Positions 17,496-26,165 of a stretch of 64,000 nt of DNA are shown one piece after another. The notes below the pieces were generated by a model. It was not told the DNA's origin. It was given only the letters and a program-made list of their open reading frames with translations, and did not search any database. The translations under genes and the position numbers were made by a program. The stretch is from the NCBI RefSeq assembly GCF_047974105.1, contig NZ_JBHYRS010000004.1, positions 62,001 through 126,000 on the forward strand, written 5' to 3'. Within the stretch, counting starts at the first letter, position 1; the number at the start of each line of letters is the position of its first letter. The stretch comes from Mitsuokella sp047974105. GTDB taxonomy: Bacteria > Bacillota > Negativicutes > Selenomonadales > Selenomonadaceae.

Positions 17496-19448
17496 TTAAT
17501 ATTTACGAGCTGCGTCGTAATGCGGTTTCATGACATCTTCATAGCACTTATTGACTTTGTCGAGTTTGGAAACCTGTGCGACGCCGACACGCCACCAGTC
17601 ACCGTAGCCATGAACCATCGTCTTCGGCATAACCTTGCAGTCGATGAGCGTCGAAACCGTCTGTTTCTTAGCATCTTCCATAGCTGCCTTGAATTCCTCT
17701 TCCGTATGAACCGTGTAAGCAACGCAGCCATAGGAACGTGCGTTCATGGCAAAGTCTACCGGAACATACGCGCCGTCGAGCTGGCCCGTCTTCTTGTTGC
17801 GGAAACGGAACTCGGTGCCGTAGCTGCCCTGGCCATGACCAATCTCAAGGTTGTTGATGCAGCCGCCCTGCATGTTATCGAACAGGATGACGTTGATCTT
17901 CTTGCCCTCAGCGATCGACTGCGGCAGTTCGGAATGGAGCATCATGTAAGCGTAGTCGCCGACGAGAGCATAGACTTCGCGCTCCGGCTCAGCAATCTTG
18001 ACGCCGAGAGCTGCGTTGACTTCATAGCCCATGCAGGAGAAGCCATACTCAACATGGTAGCTGCCTACCGTCTTCGGACGCCATACACGCTGCAGATCGC
18101 CCGGCAGGGAGCCCGATGCACCGACGATGATGCCGTTCGGATCCATGTATTCTTCGAGCATGCCGAGGACACGCGTCTGCGGCAGCGTCTCGCCAACAGC
18201 TGCTTTGTAGTTCTTGACAGCCTCTTCGAAATCAAAGTCATCTTCAACTTCCGGCTTGTAGTCCTTATCCGTGAAGCGGACATGGAAGACACGGTCGACT
18301 TCTTTGATATAAGCTTCTTTAGCTGCTTTGATGTCAGCTGCATAAGCATCCGATACATGATAGCCCGTCTTGCCAAGAGCTTCGTCGAGCATCTCAAGAG
18401 CTGCACCGGCATCGCCGACAACCTGGATGCCGTCGAGCTTATAAGCATGGAAGCGGGAAACGTTGATGTTTACATACTGGACGTTCGGGTTCTGGAAAAT
18501 CCATTTCGAAGACGTCGTGAAGTCCGTGTAGCGCGTGCCGACGCCGATGACAACATCTGCATCTTTTGCCAGCGTGTTGGCAGCAAGGCCGCCCGTCTCA
18601 CCGACACCGCCCATGTTGAGCGGATAATCCCAAGTAATCGTGCCTTTGCCGGCCTGCGTCTCGCCAAACGGAATGCCGTATTTCTCAGCGAATTTCTTGA
18701 AGACATCCTCAGCTTCGGAGTACTTAACGCCGCCGCCGAAGATCAGGAGCGGACGCTCTGCTTTCGCAATGGCCTTGACAGCTTCCTCAATCGCACGCTC
18801 GGACGGTTTTACGCGGTCGATGTGATGAACGCGTTTCTGGAAGAAGTACTCAGGATAATCCCAAGCTTCACCTTCAACATCCTGCGGCAGGGCGATGCAG
18901 ACAGCACCCGTCTCAGCCGGGTCAGTCAGCACGCGCATTGCGTTAATGCAGGCCGTCATGAGGATTTCCGGACGCGTTACGCGGTCCCAGTATTTGCAGA
19001 CTGCGCGGAATGCATCATTCGTCGTCGTCGTCAGGCTTACCGTCTGCTCCATCTGCTGGAGTACCGGATCCGGCTGGCGGTCGGCGTACGTATCGCCCGG
19101 CAGGAACAGAACAGGGATGCAGTTTGCCGTAGCCGTAGCAGCTGCCGTGACCATGTTGGCAGCGCCTGGGCCTACAGACGACGTGCAGGCGTACATCTGT
19201 TTACGGCGTTTCTGTTTTGCAAAGCCGATAGCAGCATGTGCCATGCCCTGCTCATTGCGGCCCATGCGCATGATCAGGTGGCCCGGATCTTCTTCGAGTG
19301 CTTCACCGAGGCCGACGACGTTGCCGTGACCGAAGATGCCGAAGATGCCTTCGAACATTGGGACTTCTTTGCCATCGAATTCTACGTACTGATTATTGAG
19401 GAATTTGACGAGAGCCTGTGCTACCGTCATTCTGATTGTCTTAGCCAT
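17496..19448 (-). CDS. iolD: 3D-(3,5/4)-trihydroxycyclohexane-1,2-dione acylhydrolase (ThDP enzyme)
   Basis: It opens the ring of the diketone to give 5-deoxy-glucuronate. The 650-residue length fits IolD. The protein has the three-domain layout of thiamine-diphosphate enzymes: an N-terminal Pyr domain starting MTVAQALVKFLNNQYVEFDG, a central domain, and a C-terminal PP domain with ALVGDYAYMMLHSELPQS and the NMQGGCINN metal-binding segment. GGAGGG precedes the ATG at 19448. The 37-bp gap from iolB suggests tight co-transcription. The amino-acid pattern distinguishes it from acetolactate synthase, which is shorter. Confidence 0.95.
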   Translation of the reverse strand: MAKTIRMTVAQALVKFLNNQYVEFDGKEVPMFEGIFGIFGHGNVVGLGEALEEDPGHLIMRMGRNEQGMAHAAIGFAKQKRRKQMYACTSSVGPGAANMVTAAATATANCIPVLFLPGDTYADRQPDPVLQQMEQTVSLTTTTNDAFRAVCKYWDRVTRPEILMTACINAMRVLTDPAETGAVCIALPQDVEGEAWDYPEYFFQKRVHHIDRVKPSERAIEEAVKAIAKAERPLLIFGGGVKYSEAEDVFKKFAEKYGIPFGETQAGKGTITWDYPLNMGGVGETGGLAANTLAKDADVVIGVGTRYTDFTTSSKWIFQNPNVQYVNINVSRFHAYKLDGIQVVGDAGAALEMLDEALGKTGYHVSDAYAADIKAAKEAYIKEVDRVFHVRFTDKDYKPEVEDDFDFEEAVKNYKAAVGETLPQTRVLGMLEEYMDPNGIIVGASGSLPGDLQRVWRPKTVGSYHVEYGFSCMGYEVNAALGVKIAEPEREVYALVGDYAYMMLHSELPQSIAEGKKINVILFDNMQGGCINNLEIGHGQGSYGTEFRFRNKKTGQLDGAYVPVDFAMNARSYGCVAYTVHTEEEFKAAMEDAKKQTVSTLIDCKVMPKTMVHGYGDWWRVGVAQVSKLDKVNKCYEDVMKPHYDAARKY

Positions 19449-19485
19449 TGGATACCCTCCACTCTTTATGCAGGATTACTCAGGA

Positions 19486-20283
19486 TTATTTTTTATGCGG
19501 CTGCCAAATCTTTTCGTCGGCATCCGGCTCAAGGAGCCACGTGTGCTCCGGCAGATCGTTGCGCGTCTTCTTCCATGGATCCCCATCGAGATGACGGATC
19601 ATCCAGCTGTACCAGATGGCATAACCAGGAGCTGCGCACTGCGGATGCATGTAGCCGCCGGAAATCTCCGACCAGCTGTTGTCTTCGATCTTAAAGACGT
19701 TATCGCCGATGAAGGCACAGCCGAAGCCCTGCGGACGGTCTACTTTATACGTGTAAACCTCCGGCTGCGGATGATTGTGCGGCGTGTAGCCCGTCCAGCA
19801 GCCCGGCGTCATGATGACTTCGCCGTTGACCATGTTGGAGTACGGTGCATTGTCGTAATCGAAAATCGTACGGACCGTACGCTCTGCCGTGCCCTGCCAT
19901 ACACCGCCGCCGAAGACGTCAGCCTGTACATCTTTCGGACGGTAGAAGACCGGTGCAAAATCGCGGTCATTGATGGTCTTCTGAATCAGGAGCTCCGATT
20001 TTTTCAGAGCTTTGACGACAACCTTCGTGTTGCGGGGAACATGCAGGCAGTACGGGTTCTCGTCGAGCAGAGAATCGCGGTGCATGATTTCCTTCTGACC
20101 ATTCCAGGCAATCTCAACATCGCCCGTCGTGATGACAAAAGCGGTTTCCTGAAGCGGATCTTCGAACTCGACGATCTCGTTCTCATCCATTTCCTGATAA
20201 CCGATATCCATAAGCATATCGCTCTCGCGCGTAGTCATTGCATTATAGCCGTGCTTGAGCTGACCTAAACGACCGAATCTCAT
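19486..20283 (-). CDS. iolB: 5-Deoxy-glucuronate isomerase
   Basis: It isomerises 5-deoxy-glucuronate to 5-dehydro-2-deoxy-gluconate. This 265-residue cupin protein shows CWTGYTPHNHPQPEVYTYKV (metal-binding His and Glu residues) and YMHPQCAAPGYAIWYSWMIR near the C-terminus, both typical of IolB. The ATG at 20283 overlaps the iolC stop codon in an ATGA arrangement, and GGGAGG lies upstream, so translation is probably coupled. The position between iolC and iolD matches the usual gene set. Confidence 0.94.
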   Translation of the reverse strand: MRFGRLGQLKHGYNAMTTRESDMLMDIGYQEMDENEIVEFEDPLQETAFVITTGDVEIAWNGQKEIMHRDSLLDENPYCLHVPRNTKVVVKALKKSELLIQKTINDRDFAPVFYRPKDVQADVFGGGVWQGTAERTVRTIFDYDNAPYSNMVNGEVIMTPGCWTGYTPHNHPQPEVYTYKVDRPQGFGCAFIGDNVFKIEDNSWSEISGGYMHPQCAAPGYAIWYSWMIRHLDGDPWKKTRNDLPEHTWLLEPDADEKIWQPHKK

Positions 20284-21314
20284 AATGCTGCCTCCCAATC
20301 GAGTTCCGTAATGACTTTTTCATCCTTATGCTCCTGCATGAATGCATCGATCTGTTCGACCGTCTGCATTGCATCGGAGCAGCTGTGGCTGGCAACGACC
20401 ATGGCGGCATGAGCCGTGCCATGCTGCAGGGCCTGCGGTACCGTCCAGCCTGCGAGCAGACCATAAACGAAGGCGCTGCCATAAGCGTCGCCGCCGCCGA
20501 ACGATTTCAAGAGTTTGATATGATACGACTCAACCTTATAGGCTTTCTTGTCTGCCGTATAAGCAATCGAGCCCTTCTTGCCGTGTTTGATGATGACGAT
20601 CTTGGCACCCTGAGCGATGTATTTCTCAGCGATGACGTGATCAGCAGGTTCCGTAGCCTCTTCATCAAGGCCTTCCGTGAGGTTGACCTCATCGCGCGAA
20701 CCGATGATGACATCGGCCATGCTTGCGAGCAGCGAGTAGTAAATCTGAATGTCCTTCTTGCTGCGCCAGCTGTACGGGCGATAGTCGATATCGAAGATGA
20801 CGCGCGTATTGTGCTTCTTGGCGTACTGTACAGCGAGCAGGCATGCCTCACGCGACGGGCTCTTCGAAAGGGCCGTACCGGAGACAATCAAGATCTTGCT
20901 GTCGGCGATATACTGCTCATCAACATCTTCCGGTGTAATCTCGAGGTCTGCGACCTGGTCGCGGTACATCAGGATGCTCGACTCCGTCGGGCTCTTGATT
21001 TCCGTGAACGTCAGGCCCATGCGCTCACCGTGCTTTGCACGGGTCATCTGCGTCGTGTCGATGCCGCGCTCATTGAAATAATTGAGAACGAAGTCGCCGA
21101 ACTGGTCGTCGGACACGCAGCCAATAAAGCCAACCTTTTTGCCCAGTTTGTTGATGCCGACGGCCATGTTGCCCGGCGAACCGCCCAGATACATTGAGAA
21201 CGTCTTGACCTTGTCAAGCGTGCGGTTCAATTCATTCGGATTGAAATCCAGCGTAACGCGGCCGATCAGAACGACATCGCGCTTTTTATTTTCATCAAAG
21301 GTAATGAGTGCCAT
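20280..21314 (-). CDS. iolC: 5-Dehydro-2-deoxygluconokinase
   Basis: It phosphorylates 5-dehydro-2-deoxy-gluconate using ATP. The 344-residue protein belongs to the PfkB sugar kinases: an N-terminal glycine pair in YLGGSPGNMAVGINKLG and the C-terminal signature FGGGDAYGSAFVYGLL with the catalytic Asp. The ATG at 21314 follows GAGGAGG. The iolJ stop is 14 bp upstream, and the gene overlaps iolB by four bases. It acts between IolB and IolJ in the pathway. Confidence 0.94.
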   Translation of the reverse strand: MALITFDENKKRDVVLIGRVTLDFNPNELNRTLDKVKTFSMYLGGSPGNMAVGINKLGKKVGFIGCVSDDQFGDFVLNYFNERGIDTTQMTRAKHGERMGLTFTEIKSPTESSILMYRDQVADLEITPEDVDEQYIADSKILIVSGTALSKSPSREACLLAVQYAKKHNTRVIFDIDYRPYSWRSKKDIQIYYSLLASMADVIIGSRDEVNLTEGLDEEATEPADHVIAEKYIAQGAKIVIIKHGKKGSIAYTADKKAYKVESYHIKLLKSFGGGDAYGSAFVYGLLAGWTVPQALQHGTAHAAMVVASHSCSDAMQTVEQIDAFMQEHKDEKVITELDWEAAL

Positions 21315-21328
21315 GTTATTTATCCTCC

Positions 21329-22171
21329 TCATGCCTTATTTTCGAGACCGAAGATATGCATGTGTTTCTTGACATTTTCGTAAGTGCCCTGAACGATCGC
21401 ATCGCTGAAGTCAAAGTACTTTGCCTCTGGGTTGGCAGCGGCGACTTCTTTGATCTTTCTGGCCGAAGCATCGTACGAAGCCGTGGCGATGTTGATTTTC
21501 TGGATGCCGTTGGCCAGGCAGTTCTTGAAGTCCTGCTCCGTCAGACCCGTGCCGCCATGCAGTACGAGCGGCGTCTTGACAGCCTCGTGGATTTCCTTCA
21601 GGCGGTCAATGCGCAGATGCGGCGTCGACTTGTAATTGCCATGAGCTGTGCCAATGGCTACTGCCATGGCATCAATGCCGCTTTCTTCTGCAAAGCGCTT
21701 GGCTTCTTCCACACTCGTGACGAGAACATCGACACTCTTATAATCGCCTTCAGCGCCGCCGACGCGGCCGATCTCGGCTTCGACATCAGCGCCATAGCTC
21801 TTGGCGAGCTTGACGACTTCCTTCGTACGGGCGATGTTTTCATCGAGCGGGTATTTCGAACCGTCAAACATGACGGAAGTAAAACCAAGGTCCAGAGCCA
21901 GCTTGATGGTCTCCATCGTGCCGCCGTGGTCAAGATGTACGGCTGTCGGCATCTTGCACTTCTTAGCTGCTGCTACCATCACAGGTCCTAAAAGGTCCAG
22001 CGGGGAATAGCGCAGGCGGCCTTCTGCAATCTGCAGAATCAGCGGAGCATGGAGCTCTTCTGCCGCCTTGATGGCCCCCATGGCCATCTCCATATCGGAT
22101 ACATTGAAGGCGCCGATGGCGTATGTGTTATCCGGTTTATTGATCAGGTCTGTCAAATGTACGAGTGGCAT
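21329..22171 (-). CDS. iolJ: Class II aldolase, 6-phospho-5-dehydro-2-deoxy-gluconate aldolase
   Basis: It cleaves the phosphorylated acid into DHAP and malonic semialdehyde. The 280-residue protein is a class II (zinc) aldolase: HLDHGG at residues 79-84 gives metal ligands, AIGTAHGNY and LHGGTGL form the phosphate-binding region. Its place directly before iolC supports the iolJ assignment rather than a glycolytic FBP aldolase. AGGAGGGG precedes the ATG at 22171; a GTG two codons earlier is possible. The fate of the malonic semialdehyde is open, because no iolA is visible in the window. Confidence 0.88.
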   Translation of the reverse strand: MPLVHLTDLINKPDNTYAIGAFNVSDMEMAMGAIKAAEELHAPLILQIAEGRLRYSPLDLLGPVMVAAAKKCKMPTAVHLDHGGTMETIKLALDLGFTSVMFDGSKYPLDENIARTKEVVKLAKSYGADVEAEIGRVGGAEGDYKSVDVLVTSVEEAKRFAEESGIDAMAVAIGTAHGNYKSTPHLRIDRLKEIHEAVKTPLVLHGGTGLTEQDFKNCLANGIQKINIATASYDASARKIKEVAAANPEAKYFDFSDAIVQGTYENVKKHMHIFGLENKA

Positions 22172-22201
22172 GACCACCCCTCCTATCTGTTGCGGTATAT
22201 A

Positions 22202-23371
22202 TTAGAAGAGTTCCTTGTAGATCTCGATGAGCTGTTCCTTCGTCGGGATGCGCATCGTGTTCTGCGGGCTGCCGCTCTCAAGGGCATCCGAAGCCATCTT
22301 GTCGAGCTGTGCGAGGAAGTCTTCCTTCTTGAAGCCGCGCTGCTCGAGCAGGGATTCTGCCGAAGGAATGCCGACTTCCTTGCAGAAGCGCGTAACTTCA
22401 GCAACAAAGGCCTCAGCCGCTTCATGATCCGGCGTCTTGTCATCGGCAACACCCATGATGCGGCCGATCGTAGCGAAGCGGGCCGTGTTCTCCTCGATGG
22501 CGAACTTCATGCAGGCCGGCAGCAGGATGGCATTCGAAACGCCATGAGCGATGTGGAACAGAGCACCGATTGGACGGCTCATGCCATGGACGATCGTGAC
22601 AGAAGCGTTGTTGAAGGCGATGCCGGCTTCCGTAGCAGCAATGCTCATCTGCAGACGGGCTTCGACATTCTTGCCATCTTTGTAGCAGATCGGCAGGTTC
22701 TTATGAATCTTCTTGATCGCGGAAAGTGCGAACGTATCCGTGAGCGGCTGTGCCTTGCGGGACGTATAAGCTTCAATCGAATGGCACAGAGCATCGATAC
22801 CAGTTGCAGCCGTAACGGATGGCGGAGCCGTCATCGTGAAGGTCGGATCTACAACAGCGAGTGCCGGGATGATCGACGGGCCGCCGAGCAGCATCTTAAC
22901 GTTGTTTTCCGTATCTGCAATGATCGTGTTCTTCGTGACTTCAGAGCCCGTGCCTGCCGTCGTCGGGATGGCTACGAGATACGGTACCGGCATATCAATG
23001 TTGACATGCATGAACTCGTTGATCTTCTTGCCTTCCGGCTGCGTCGACATGAACATGATGGCCTTTGCCGTATCCATCGGGCTGCCGCCGCCGAGAGCTA
23101 CGAGGAAGTCGCATCCTTCTTCGCGATAAACTTTCAGGCCAGCATCCACAATCTTGTCCGTCGGCTCCGAATTTGCACCAGCGAAGGTGACGTACGGGAT
23201 GTTGGCTTTGGCAAGTGCATTCTCAACTTTTGCAGCATTGCCAAACTTAACCATGAACTGATCCGTGACGATCAGGGCCTTGGTGCCTTTGCCCTGAATG
23301 TGCTCACCAAGTTCTTCAATAACGTTCGTGCCAGAAATGATCTTTGCCGGAACCATGAAAGTATAACCCAT
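22202..23371 (-). CDS. Iron-containing alcohol dehydrogenase, first gene of the iol operon
   Basis: This 389-residue protein belongs to the group III, iron-dependent alcohol dehydrogenases. It has the nucleotide motif GGGSPMD at residues 94-100 and the metal-binding segments GIDALCHSIEAY and FHIAHGVSNAILLP. The ATG at 23371 follows AGGAGA at about ten bases; a GTG three codons earlier overlaps that site. It is promoter-proximal in the iol operon, 30 bp ahead of iolJ. My inference is that it reduces malonic semialdehyde, the IolJ product, to 3-hydroxypropionate, regenerating NAD in an anaerobe. An alternative is a polyol dehydrogenase acting at the start of the pathway. Confidence 0.85.
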   Translation of the reverse strand: MGYTFMVPAKIISGTNVIEELGEHIQGKGTKALIVTDQFMVKFGNAAKVENALAKANIPYVTFAGANSEPTDKIVDAGLKVYREEGCDFLVALGGGSPMDTAKAIMFMSTQPEGKKINEFMHVNIDMPVPYLVAIPTTAGTGSEVTKNTIIADTENNVKMLLGGPSIIPALAVVDPTFTMTAPPSVTAATGIDALCHSIEAYTSRKAQPLTDTFALSAIKKIHKNLPICYKDGKNVEARLQMSIAATEAGIAFNNASVTIVHGMSRPIGALFHIAHGVSNAILLPACMKFAIEENTARFATIGRIMGVADDKTPDHEAAEAFVAEVTRFCKEVGIPSAESLLEQRGFKKEDFLAQLDKMASDALESGSPQNTMRIPTKEQLIEIYKELF

Positions 23372-23397
23372 ATTGTCCACTCTCCTATTCTGATGAT

Positions 23398-23421
23398 GTT
23401 ATTAACGATGTAGTTGATAAC
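23398..23421. promoter_or_regulatory. Candidate DeoR/IolR operator
   Basis: GTTATTAAC at 23398-23406 and GTTGATAAC at 23413-23421 form an inverted repeat with one mismatch and a 6-bp spacer. TTGATTACC follows at 23425-23433. The site lies about 16-39 bp downstream of the likely transcription start, where a bound repressor would block the iol operon. Confidence 0.55.
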
Positions 23422-23443
23422 CTTTTGATTACCTTATGGCTCT

Positions 23444-23472
23444 AATTTAATACTTTTCCGTCAGGTTGTCAA
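23444..23472 (-). promoter_or_regulatory. iol operon promoter
   Basis: The minus strand carries a perfect TTGACA (23467-23472), a 17-bp spacer and TAAATT (23444-23449). The leader before the dehydrogenase gene would be about 65 nt. Confidence 0.6.
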
Positions 23473-23522
23473 TATGTTTTTGGGGATTTTGGCAAGATTT
23501 TGCGATATTTTATTTTTTCTGA

Positions 23523-23541
23523 TAATCATGAGTAATCATGA
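23523..23541. repeat. Tandem TAATCATGA repeat in the iol control region
   Basis: TAATCATGA occurs at 23523-23531 and again at 23533-23541, one helical turn apart, between the two divergent promoters. This is a typical layout for a regulator binding in tandem. Confidence 0.45.
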
Positions 23542-23603
23542 ACACTGTTACAATAAATATAGGTTAATTCCCAAAATAATACTATATTTATTTGCTTTTT
23601 CCC

Positions 23604-23632
23604 TTGTCTATCGATGGCGATTCTATTATAAT
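23604..23632 (+). promoter_or_regulatory. Promoter of the DeoR regulator gene
   Basis: TTGTCT at 23604-23609, a 17-bp spacer and TATAAT at 23627-23632 precede the regulator gene by about 115 bp. Confidence 0.55.
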
Positions 23633-23746
23633 AAGTTTATCAAATATACTCATAAAGTGATTATTTTTTGAATGCCTGTTGATTATTTATGACGTTCAGA
23701 TTCGACACGCAGAATGGTCTCGGGCAGATAAAGCGGGTGATCTCTC

Positions 23747-24550
23747 ATGAAAATCGATCGAATCAATCGTATCCATGAATTATTGAAGAATGTGCACAAC
23801 ATCTCCATCAATGATCTCTGTGATACGTTCCAAGTTTCCAAAAATACCATCCGACGTGACATTGCCGAGCTCGAACAACAGGGCGTCATCAAAAAGGTAT
23901 ACGGCGGCATCGTGCTGGCAGAGCCATCCGGCGATCCGGAACCGTTTGCTTCGCGCGAAGGGCGCAATGCCGATGCCAAGAAACAAATTGCGCGCATGGC
24001 TGCGGACTTCGTGCACGACGGCGATGTCATCTACATCGACTCCGGTACGACAACGATGCATATGATCCCGTACCTTACGGACAAACACCGCCTGACCATT
24101 GTCACGGCCAGTGTCCATGTCATCAACGCTGCTTCCAACTACAGCAATCTCAATGTGCTCGCCACGGGCGGGTCCCTGTTCTCTCCTTCCAAGGCCTTTG
24201 TCGGGCCGCAGGTCGTACAGGTCCTGCGCCGCTATAACATATCGAAGGTTTTTCTCGCCAGCACGGGCATCTCACTTGAGCACGGCGCCACGAATGCCTC
24301 CCCGCTCGAGTGCGAAATCAAACGCTGCCTCATCGAAAAAGACTGCGACCATTTTCTGCTCGTCGACGATTCCAAATTCGATGTGTCCTCGCTCATGAGC
24401 TACTGCACACTCAAAGAGGTCCAGTATATCGTGACGAATAAAATGCCGCCTGAAAAGTACGTATCGTACTGCACGGCCAATCACATCAAGCTGATTACAC
24501 CGGATACCCTGCGCCAAAGCGAGGCCCAGAAAATCGCAGCCCTGCGCTGA
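23747..24550 (+). CDS. DeoR-family repressor, probable iol regulator
   Basis: This 267-residue protein has an N-terminal DeoR helix-turn-helix (residues 1-57, with SINDLCDTFQVSKNTIRRDI) and a C-terminal sugar-phosphate sensor domain containing DGDVIYIDSGTTTMHMI and ASTGISLEHGATN. DeoR proteins usually release DNA on binding a phosphorylated sugar. It is divergent from the iol operon, the same arrangement role as IolR in Bacillus, which binds 2-deoxy-5-keto-gluconate-6-phosphate. I infer the same function here. GGGTGA lies before the ATG. The aldehyde dehydrogenase gene follows by 50 bp. Confidence 0.85.
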   Translation: MKIDRINRIHELLKNVHNISINDLCDTFQVSKNTIRRDIAELEQQGVIKKVYGGIVLAEPSGDPEPFASREGRNADAKKQIARMAADFVHDGDVIYIDSGTTTMHMIPYLTDKHRLTIVTASVHVINAASNYSNLNVLATGGSLFSPSKAFVGPQVVQVLRRYNISKVFLASTGISLEHGATNASPLECEIKRCLIEKDCDHFLLVDDSKFDVSSLMSYCTLKEVQYIVTNKMPPEKYVSYCTANHIKLITPDTLRQSEAQKIAALR

Positions 24551-24600
24551 AGCCAGAAATTCCGTACATATAATATAGATGTCAACAGGAGGAATGCACG

Positions 24601-26025
24601 ATGAAGAAACAGCCCTTATATATTGGTGGGAAAGAAGTCATGACGGAGGAAACGCGCCCCGTCTATCATAAGGCGACCAATGAAGTCATTGCAGAAATCG
24701 CCGTAGCCGGAGAGAACGAATGCAAAGCCGCAGTCGATGCAGCAGAAAAAGCATTCCACGAAGTTCATCTCTCACCTTACGAACGCTATGAGATCATCCT
24801 CAAGGCAGCCAATCTCATGCGCGAGCGCATTGAAGAATTCGCCAGCACCCTTTCGGCAGAAGCCGGCAAGCCTCTTCATGATGCCCGCGGCGAAATCGGC
24901 CGCGCCTATCAGACGCTGATTCTCTCCGCAGAAGAGGCCAAACGCCTGAAGGGCGAGACGATTCCTCTTGCCGGTGCGCCAAACTGTCAGCATAAGCTCG
25001 CCTTCACGATTCGCCAGCCGCTTGGCGTCGTCTGCGCCATCACGCCGTTCAATTTCCCTGTAAACCTTGCAGCGCATAAGATTGGCCCGGCACTCGCTGC
25101 CGGCAATACCGTCGTCTACAAGCCGGCTTCGGCAACGCCGCTGACGGCCGCCCTGCTCTGCGACGTTTTCCGCGATGCGGGACTTCCTGCCGGCTGCCTG
25201 AATCTCCTGACAGGCCCCGGCGCACTCGTCGGCAAATACCTGACAAAAGATGAACGCATCCGCATGTTCTCGTTCACGGGCAGCGTGCCCGTAGGCAAAT
25301 CCCTGCAGAAGGAAGCCGGCTTCCGCCGCTGCGCGCTTGAACTTGGCTCCAATTCCGCCAACATTGTCCACGAGGATGTCCGCGACGTCAAGAAAACAGC
25401 CGAACTTTGCGCGAAATACGCCTTCCTCAACGCCGGACAGGTCTGCATCTCGTGCCAGCGCGTCTATGTATCGCGCAAAATCTATAAGGAATTCTGCGAC
25501 TATGCCGTTGCCTTTGCCAAGAATTTCAAGACCGGTGATTTAAAGGATCCCGCTACCTGCCTTGGCCCGATGATTGCCGAAAAAGAAGCCGTCCGCATCG
25601 AGGGCTGGGTCAACGCCGCCAAAGAAGCCGGCGCCAAGATCCTGACGGGCGGCCATCGCCACGGTTCGTACTACGAACCGACCATCCTCACAGATGTCAC
25701 GCCGGACATGGATGTCATCAAAAACGAAGCCTTTGCTCCAATCTTCTCCATCATCCCGTATGACACGATTGAAGAAGCTGTCGCGGGCGTCAACAACTCG
25801 CGCTACGGCCTGCAGGCCGGTGTTTTCACGAGCTCCCTCTACATCGCGCATTACGCAGCTGAGCATATCGAAGCCGGCGGCGTCGTCATCAACGATGGCT
25901 CGAGCTTCCGCATGGACAATATGCCGTACGGCGGTGTCAAGGACAGCGGCATCGGCAAGGAAGGCCCTGAGTACGCCATCCGCGAACTCACGGAAGAAAA
26001 GACCATCATCATGAACTTCGATTAA
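24601..26025 (+). CDS. NAD(P)-dependent aldehyde dehydrogenase (lactaldehyde/CofA-like)
   Basis: This 474-residue enzyme oxidises an aldehyde to an acid. Catalytic residues are visible: C282 in NAGQVCISC, E247 in ELGS, N151 in PFNFPVN and K174 in VVYKPASATP. The C-terminal GGVVINDGSSFRMDNMPYGG resembles lactaldehyde dehydrogenases of the CofA type. It does not look like the CoA-acylating methylmalonate-semialdehyde dehydrogenase (IolA), so it probably makes a free acid. AGGAGG precedes the ATG. It follows the DeoR gene by 50 bp. Possible substrates are malonic semialdehyde or a C3 aldehyde from another branch. Confidence 0.85.
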   Translation: MKKQPLYIGGKEVMTEETRPVYHKATNEVIAEIAVAGENECKAAVDAAEKAFHEVHLSPYERYEIILKAANLMRERIEEFASTLSAEAGKPLHDARGEIGRAYQTLILSAEEAKRLKGETIPLAGAPNCQHKLAFTIRQPLGVVCAITPFNFPVNLAAHKIGPALAAGNTVVYKPASATPLTAALLCDVFRDAGLPAGCLNLLTGPGALVGKYLTKDERIRMFSFTGSVPVGKSLQKEAGFRRCALELGSNSANIVHEDVRDVKKTAELCAKYAFLNAGQVCISCQRVYVSRKIYKEFCDYAVAFAKNFKTGDLKDPATCLGPMIAEKEAVRIEGWVNAAKEAGAKILTGGHRHGSYYEPTILTDVTPDMDVIKNEAFAPIFSIIPYDTIEEAVAGVNNSRYGLQAGVFTSSLYIAHYAAEHIEAGGVVINDGSSFRMDNMPYGGVKDSGIGKEGPEYAIRELTEEKTIIMNFD

Positions 26026-26052
26026 ATTTGATATTTCCTTCTATAATAAGAG

Positions 26053-26075
26053 GCCAGCAGCAATGCTGGTCTTTT
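26053..26075 (+). terminator. Intrinsic terminator of the aldehyde dehydrogenase gene
   Basis: GCCAGCA at 26053-26059 pairs with TGCTGGT at 26064-26070, followed by CTTTTT. Confidence 0.75.
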
Positions 26076-26116
26076 TGCATGCCATCATATAGATGAAATA
26101 TGCCAATAAAAAAGAG

Positions 26117-26134
26117 AGCAGGAATTTTCCTGCC
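26117..26134 (-). terminator. Intrinsic terminator of the metallophosphoesterase gene
   Basis: GCAGGAA at 26118-26124 pairs with TTCCTGC at 26127-26133. The minus strand continues into TCTCTTTTTTATT. Confidence 0.7.
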
Positions 26135-26165
26135 CCCTTGGAGAGGTTTTCGTTGAAGCGAAATA

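Larger units (their letters stand above)
23372..23746. other. 375-bp divergent regulatory region between the iol operon and its DeoR gene
   Basis: The region is strongly AT-rich and non-coding. It holds a promoter in each direction, an inverted repeat just downstream of the iol promoter, further TTGATWACC-like copies, and a tandem TAATCATGA repeat. These are listed separately. Confidence 0.7.

Noticed and set aside
17520..19694. 724-codon open frame on the plus strand
   Set aside because: It is antisense to iolD and part of iolB and has no recognisable motif; codon bias of the real gene keeps the opposite frame open.
24601..26025. Aldehyde dehydrogenase as IolA (methylmalonate-semialdehyde dehydrogenase)
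   Set aside because: Its catalytic-site and C-terminal segments resemble lactaldehyde/CofA-type dehydrogenases, and its length and motifs do not match the CoA-acylating family.
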